Of a stretch of DNA of 64,000 bases, positions 60,172-64,000 are shown piece after piece (the first letter of the stretch is position 1; each line of letters opens with the position of its first letter). Where the stretch lies: assembly GCA_012274445.1 (NCBI GenBank), contig JAAROD010000044.1, forward strand, positions 372,001 through 436,000. The letters are read 5' to 3'. This stretch comes from Sclerotiophoma versabilis. Lineage: Eukaryota; Ascomycota; Dothideomycetes; Pleosporales; Didymellaceae. Both the position numbers and the translations under genes were made by a program. The notes under the pieces are model-generated. The model did not search any database and had not been told where the DNA came from. It worked only from the letters and a program-made list of their open reading frames with translations.

Positions 60172-62295
60172 ATGAACATTCTTCGGTCTGCAACGCTCTG
60201 GAGTCTTGCCACCGCCGCTCTCACCTCGGCCGGTTCCTCGCTACCTGGTGCAAAGGCTTATACGGCTCCTGCTAATTTTCCGACTTCTGCATTCTCATCT
60301 TATTACCTGAGTCCAGCAAAACCGACTGCGGAGCCCCAGCCTGCTCTTCACGATGCCGTTCTCAACATCACCTACCCGTCAAATCTGACGAATCCTTACA
60401 CGATACCCGAAAATGACGATGATCCGGTCTTCTTCCCGCCTGCATTGGCCAACCTGTCAGAAACGCAGGCACGCACATTTCTGGAAGACATGATCATTCA
60501 GATATCTGAAGTTATCGAAAGCAACAATGTTAATGGCAATTGCTCCAAGTGCGTCGCAGCACTGAGTATTGCACGTTCTGCCGCCGTCCTCGTTCCGGAA
60601 GCACTTCCAGGAGCTATGGTGTCGCTTTGCAAGAAATACAAGTTCCACAACAACGAGACCTGCGAAGAAGATTTCGATGCATCGACATTTGGTTCAGTCT
60701 GGGTTCAGGTCCTCCGTTATGCGGACGTTGGAGGATGGGACGGTCGGCAAATCTGCAATTCGCTCTCCAGCAGCTTTTGCCCACGTCCCTATACTCTCCC
60801 CACAAACACCACTGAGCTCTTTCCCAAACCCAAGCCATCTAATGCTACAGCTCCGAAGGCGACCGGTGTACGTGTCAAGGTCCTGCACATGTCAGACTTC
60901 CACCTCGATCCGCGTTTTGCCGTTGGTTCTGAAGCCAATTGTACATCCAGTTTATGCTGTCGTGCCAACAACAACAACACGGAACTTCCCATCGGTCAAA
61001 TCTCTCTACCAGCAACTCCATATGGAAACTACAAATGTGATTCTCCTTATGACCTCGGACTCGCTGCCCTACAGGCGGTCGGACCGCTGACCGGTACCTC
61101 TCAGTCGAGCCCACTAGGCTGGACAGTCTATACAGGCGACCTCGTTTCGCATGAAGGCCAAAATGAGCTTTCACGACTTTATGTAGAGTATGCTGAAGAC
61201 TCCGTGTACGGCATGTTCAAGACCTATATCACTGGACCTGTGTTCGCTGCACTTGGCAATCATGACAGCAACCCCGAAGCTATCGACTCTCCCCGCAATT
61301 TGATCGGGCCTCTTGGTCAGCAGCAGTCCTGGAATTATGATCATGTCGCTGGTTTGTGGCAAAACAACGGCTGGATCAGCGAAGCCCAGGCTGACGAAGC
61401 TCGTCTGCACTACGGGGGGTATTCCATCAAGAATCACTACGGACTCAGAGTTATCACATTCAACACTGACTTTTGGTATCGGAGCAACTTCCTTACATAC
61501 ATCAACACCACTCAGCCAGATAACAGCGGTATATTCAGCTGGATGATAGACGAACTGCAAGCTGCAGAGGACGCTGGTGAGCGCGTGTGGATTGTGGGCC
61601 ATGTCTTGTCTGGGTGGGATGGATCCAATCCCTTGCCCAATCCTACGGACCTATTTTACCAGATTGTCGATCGCTACTCGCCACACGTCATTGCGAACAT
61701 ATTCTTCGGGCACACACACGAAGACCAAGTGATGATCTACTACGCTAACAATGGCACAAATCACTCTGCTGACAGTGCCTTGAATACCGGCTGGATCGGT
61801 CCCTCCGTCACACCATTGACGAATCTCAACTCCGGATTCCGTCTCTACGAAGTGGACACAGGCGATTTCAGTATCTATGATGCTTGGACGTTCACCAGTC
61901 CTGTCGACAGCTACGCCAACCTTACCAGCACTGGCCCGACGTACAGCCTTGAGTACAGTACTCGCGACGCTTATGGCCCAGCAGCCAATTGGTCAACAAA
62001 AGACCCACTTAATGCAACCTTTTGGCACCGCGTAACGGAAGCAATGGAGCGGAATCGCACGCTTGTCTCTTTGTTCAATACATATCAAGGGAAGTCTTCG
62101 TTTCAGAGCCCCAATTGCACGAGCGAGGCATGTGCGGTAGCTAAGATCTGCTATATGCGCAGTGGTAGTGTGGCTCTTGGACAAAGCTGTCCTCAGGGGT
62201 AAGAACAAGTCTGGTTTGCATATCCTAGAATGCTGACTAACATTTTAATCAGATTCGGATCGGTTCAGAGTGCGTTTACTGGGGAAAATTTCTAG
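60172..62295 (+). CDS. secreted acid sphingomyelinase (metallophosphoesterase)
   Basis: Two exons, 60172-62198 and 62253-62295, with a 54-nt intron (GTAAGA...GCTGACTAACATTTTAATCAG), encode 689 residues. I chose the ATG at 60172 because it begins a good signal peptide (MNILRSATLWSLATAALTSAG); in-frame ATGs at 60148 and 60160 would add eight or four residues. A saposin-B-like domain lies at about 121-170 (NCSKCVAALSIAR...TCEEDF). The calcineurin-like catalytic domain has HMSDFHLDP near 240, GDLVSH near 322, GNHD near 361, VGHVL near 475 and GHTHED near 512, the full set of metal ligands. Over ten N-glycosylation sequons are visible. It should hydrolyse sphingomyelin-type phospholipids to ceramide in acidic or extracellular compartments. 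The last short exon adds 13 residues. Confidence 0.95.
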
Positions 62296-63047
62296 TACAC
62301 CTACACGGTGCGGCCATAACATTCGGATCACTACATAAACCACTGACCAAATCCATCCCCTCCCAGTTTGTCAGCATTGACGATAATATTGCTGTAGTCA
62401 GCGCGCTGTGTTGTGCTTGACAGAGACATATATTTCGGTCATACCTCCTGCAATTTGCCAATATGTTGTCCCAACACACTGACATGCCTTGTCCATCTGA
62501 GTCCTTCATGGGTACACTGTTTAGGCCCCCAAAGTTTTCGCTTCGCCCTTCAGCCACTTCATATGCCAAATGACGCTTATTTGTCCACCTCATCAACCTT
62601 TCTTGGCAGCTGAACATCACAACCATACAATCTCCCTACACCCCTGCCTTGGCTCCCGTTTAACTTACACCAAGATACTTTACTAATGTACGCCGGTCTA
62701 TTTCGAGTATGAGTCTCGCTGCGAGCCGTGTTTGCGTAGATGATCGCCACATGTATCTGCTCCGATGTTTCGCCTTTCAGTTGCGAATGCGAGGTACGGC
62801 GTCACAAGGCTGAACACTAGGCTTTGAAAAGGTCACCGGTTGGCGGAAGTCGCATGAGGTGGGTAGAGGCACTGGTGGGAGGCTTGTGAAGCTTCTCAGA
62901 GCTTCAGGGTCGCCTAAGCCGATCAGATCGATCCTCAAAACTGGTCGGCGAGGTAAATGTTGTTCCAAATATGAATAGCCCTCTCGATACTGTTGTGCGC
63001 AAATATCTTTGTTATCCTACCCTCCAGCTTCTAGAGCTTTTGGGATC
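62296..63047. other. intergenic, no gene seen
   Basis: 750 bp between two plus-strand genes. It holds the sphingomyelinase 3' UTR and the promoter of the Cys-rich protein gene. No other signal seen. Confidence 0.6.
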
Positions 63048-64000
63048 ATGAGGGTCTTGCATTGTATTGCAGCCACTACGGTCTTTGGTCTCGCAACAGC
63101 CCATTTCGAGCTAAACAAACGCGGGGACTTCGAGACTTTAGGCATTGAGCGTGGTGGTACAGTCTTTGGCAGCGAGTCCGTCTTCGAGGATGGAGAGCCA
63201 GCAATATTCCTAGAGGCGTTGCAGGGAGCTGATAAGAATGATACACTCCCACAGTTACAGGACCGTAGCACGGAGCTGTACGAACGCCAGCAGTGTCAAG
63301 CTGGGTACGGATACTGCTCTGGTAAGCCCCTTATGATCATGATTCAGATCGGACCTCCATGTACTAAACACAATGCCAGCTTTCGGAAGATGTTGTCCCA
63401 GCAGCAACAAGTGTTGTTCCTACGGATACTGTCTCGAGCCAGACAAGACCTGCTGTCCGAATGGCCCTTGTGGTGCTGGATTGACCTGCTGCGAGAACAA
63501 ATGCATTCCTATCGGCTCTCAGTGCTGCCGAGGTGGGGACTATTGCGAGGCCGGCAATATGTGTGTTCTGTACAATGGGAGAGGTGTTTGCTGCACCGAC
63601 TTGCAATGCACAGCGGTGGTGACGGGTGGCACGACCTCCCTTGCGAGGACGACTACACCGGCTCCGCCAGCGCCAACAATCACGCAACCGCCGCGGACGA
63701 CCCAAGTCATCGTCGATAGCTTCACAACATACTACTGGACAGTGAGATGGAGGTACTTCAGCTACTACTGGACTATCTTCCAAGCTCAAAGCACAGTGAC
63801 TTACACAACAATCACCTACACAACCATCTACACAACCACCGCGACCGACGACGTAGAGGCTTCGGCCATTTTTGCAGAGCTGAGCAAGACTATAACGTTC
63901 TCGACACCCGCGGAGGCGACGACTCTTGCCAGTCTACTTGATGCGGTGCCTAGTCCGACTGCGACACCGACGACGGCTTTGGAGACCGAGTTGGGGAGTT
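63048..64000 (+). CDS. cysteine-rich secreted protein, 3' truncated by the window
   Basis: Exon 1 is 63048-63321. An intron of 58 nt (GTAAGC...TACTAAACACAATGCCAG) leads to exon 2 from 63380, which runs off the window end, so at least 298 residues. A signal peptide covers about 1-18 (MRVLHCIAATTVFGLATA), followed by a KR site and an acidic propeptide-like stretch. A Cys-rich block follows at about 88-180 with repeated CC pairs: FGRCCPSSNKCCSYGYC, TCCPNGPCGAGLTCCENKC, SQCCRGGDYC and GVCCTDLQC. After it comes a Thr/Pro/Ser-rich region with TTTP repeats and YTTITYTTIYTTT, suitable for O-mannosylation, as in cell-wall or GPI-anchored proteins. The C-terminus is not seen, so a GPI signal cannot be checked. 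Role unknown; surface protein is my inference. Confidence 0.88.

Overview
The window is nuclear DNA of a filamentous ascomycete (Pezizomycotina). Dothideomycetes is my best guess. Genes carry short introns of mostly 45-60 nt with GT-AG ends and CTAAC/CTGAC-like branch sites. Neighbours lie on both strands as separate units. Several families are typical of, or confined to, moulds: DUF2015/UPF0357, DUF2841, a fungal signalling N-terminal domain, a hybrid histidine kinase and a secreted sphingomyelinase. No virus, intact transposon, CRISPR array or bacterial operon was seen.

Layout, left to right. 1-5.8 kb is gene-poor and holds decayed-looking coding fragments, including a frameshifted F-box-like gene. 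5.8-31.8 kb is a dense housekeeping block. It has a PH plus leucine-rich-repeat protein (-) head to head with PET127 (+), then a UBA/pseudo-USP protein (+) whose 3' flank carries a 19-bp minisatellite. A small membrane-type protein (+), ribosomal protein eL28 (-), a DUF2015 protein (+), splicing factor Hsh49/SF3B4 (-), TOM7 (+), a large fungal-specific protein (+) and the mRNA-export scaffold SAC3 (-) follow. 31.8-43.8 kb holds a 14-bp minisatellite, a DUF2841 protein (-), a 3.7-kb gap and a full-length ABCC (YCF1-like) vacuolar transporter (-). 43.8-47.3 kb is a gap with one intron-containing tRNA-Ala(AGC). 47.3-53.7 kb is dense again: SUMO E1 subunit AOS1 (+), PBN1/PIG-X (-), SARAF (+) and a BTB-like fungal protein (-). 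53.7-64 kb is sparse and looks accessory: an intronless hybrid histidine kinase (+), an acid sphingomyelinase (+) and a cysteine-rich secreted protein (+) cut by the window end.

The genes do not form one pathway. They cover mitochondria (PET127, TOM7), RNA metabolism (Hsh49, SAC3), translation (eL28, tRNA-Ala), ubiquitin/SUMO (pseudo-USP, AOS1), the ER and GPI-anchor assembly (PBN1, SARAF), vacuolar detoxification (ABCC) and sensing/secretion (kinase, sphingomyelinase, Cys-rich protein). Three or four close head-to-head pairs probably share promoters.

Exon boundaries come from hand reading of splice signals and frame, checked by codon phase. The least certain points are the 5' end of the BTB-like gene and intron 1 of the 757-residue fungal protein. 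The feature most worth follow-up is the 3' end of the pseudo-USP gene: the frame stays open for 76 codons after the stop and runs into the first unit of the 19-bp minisatellite.
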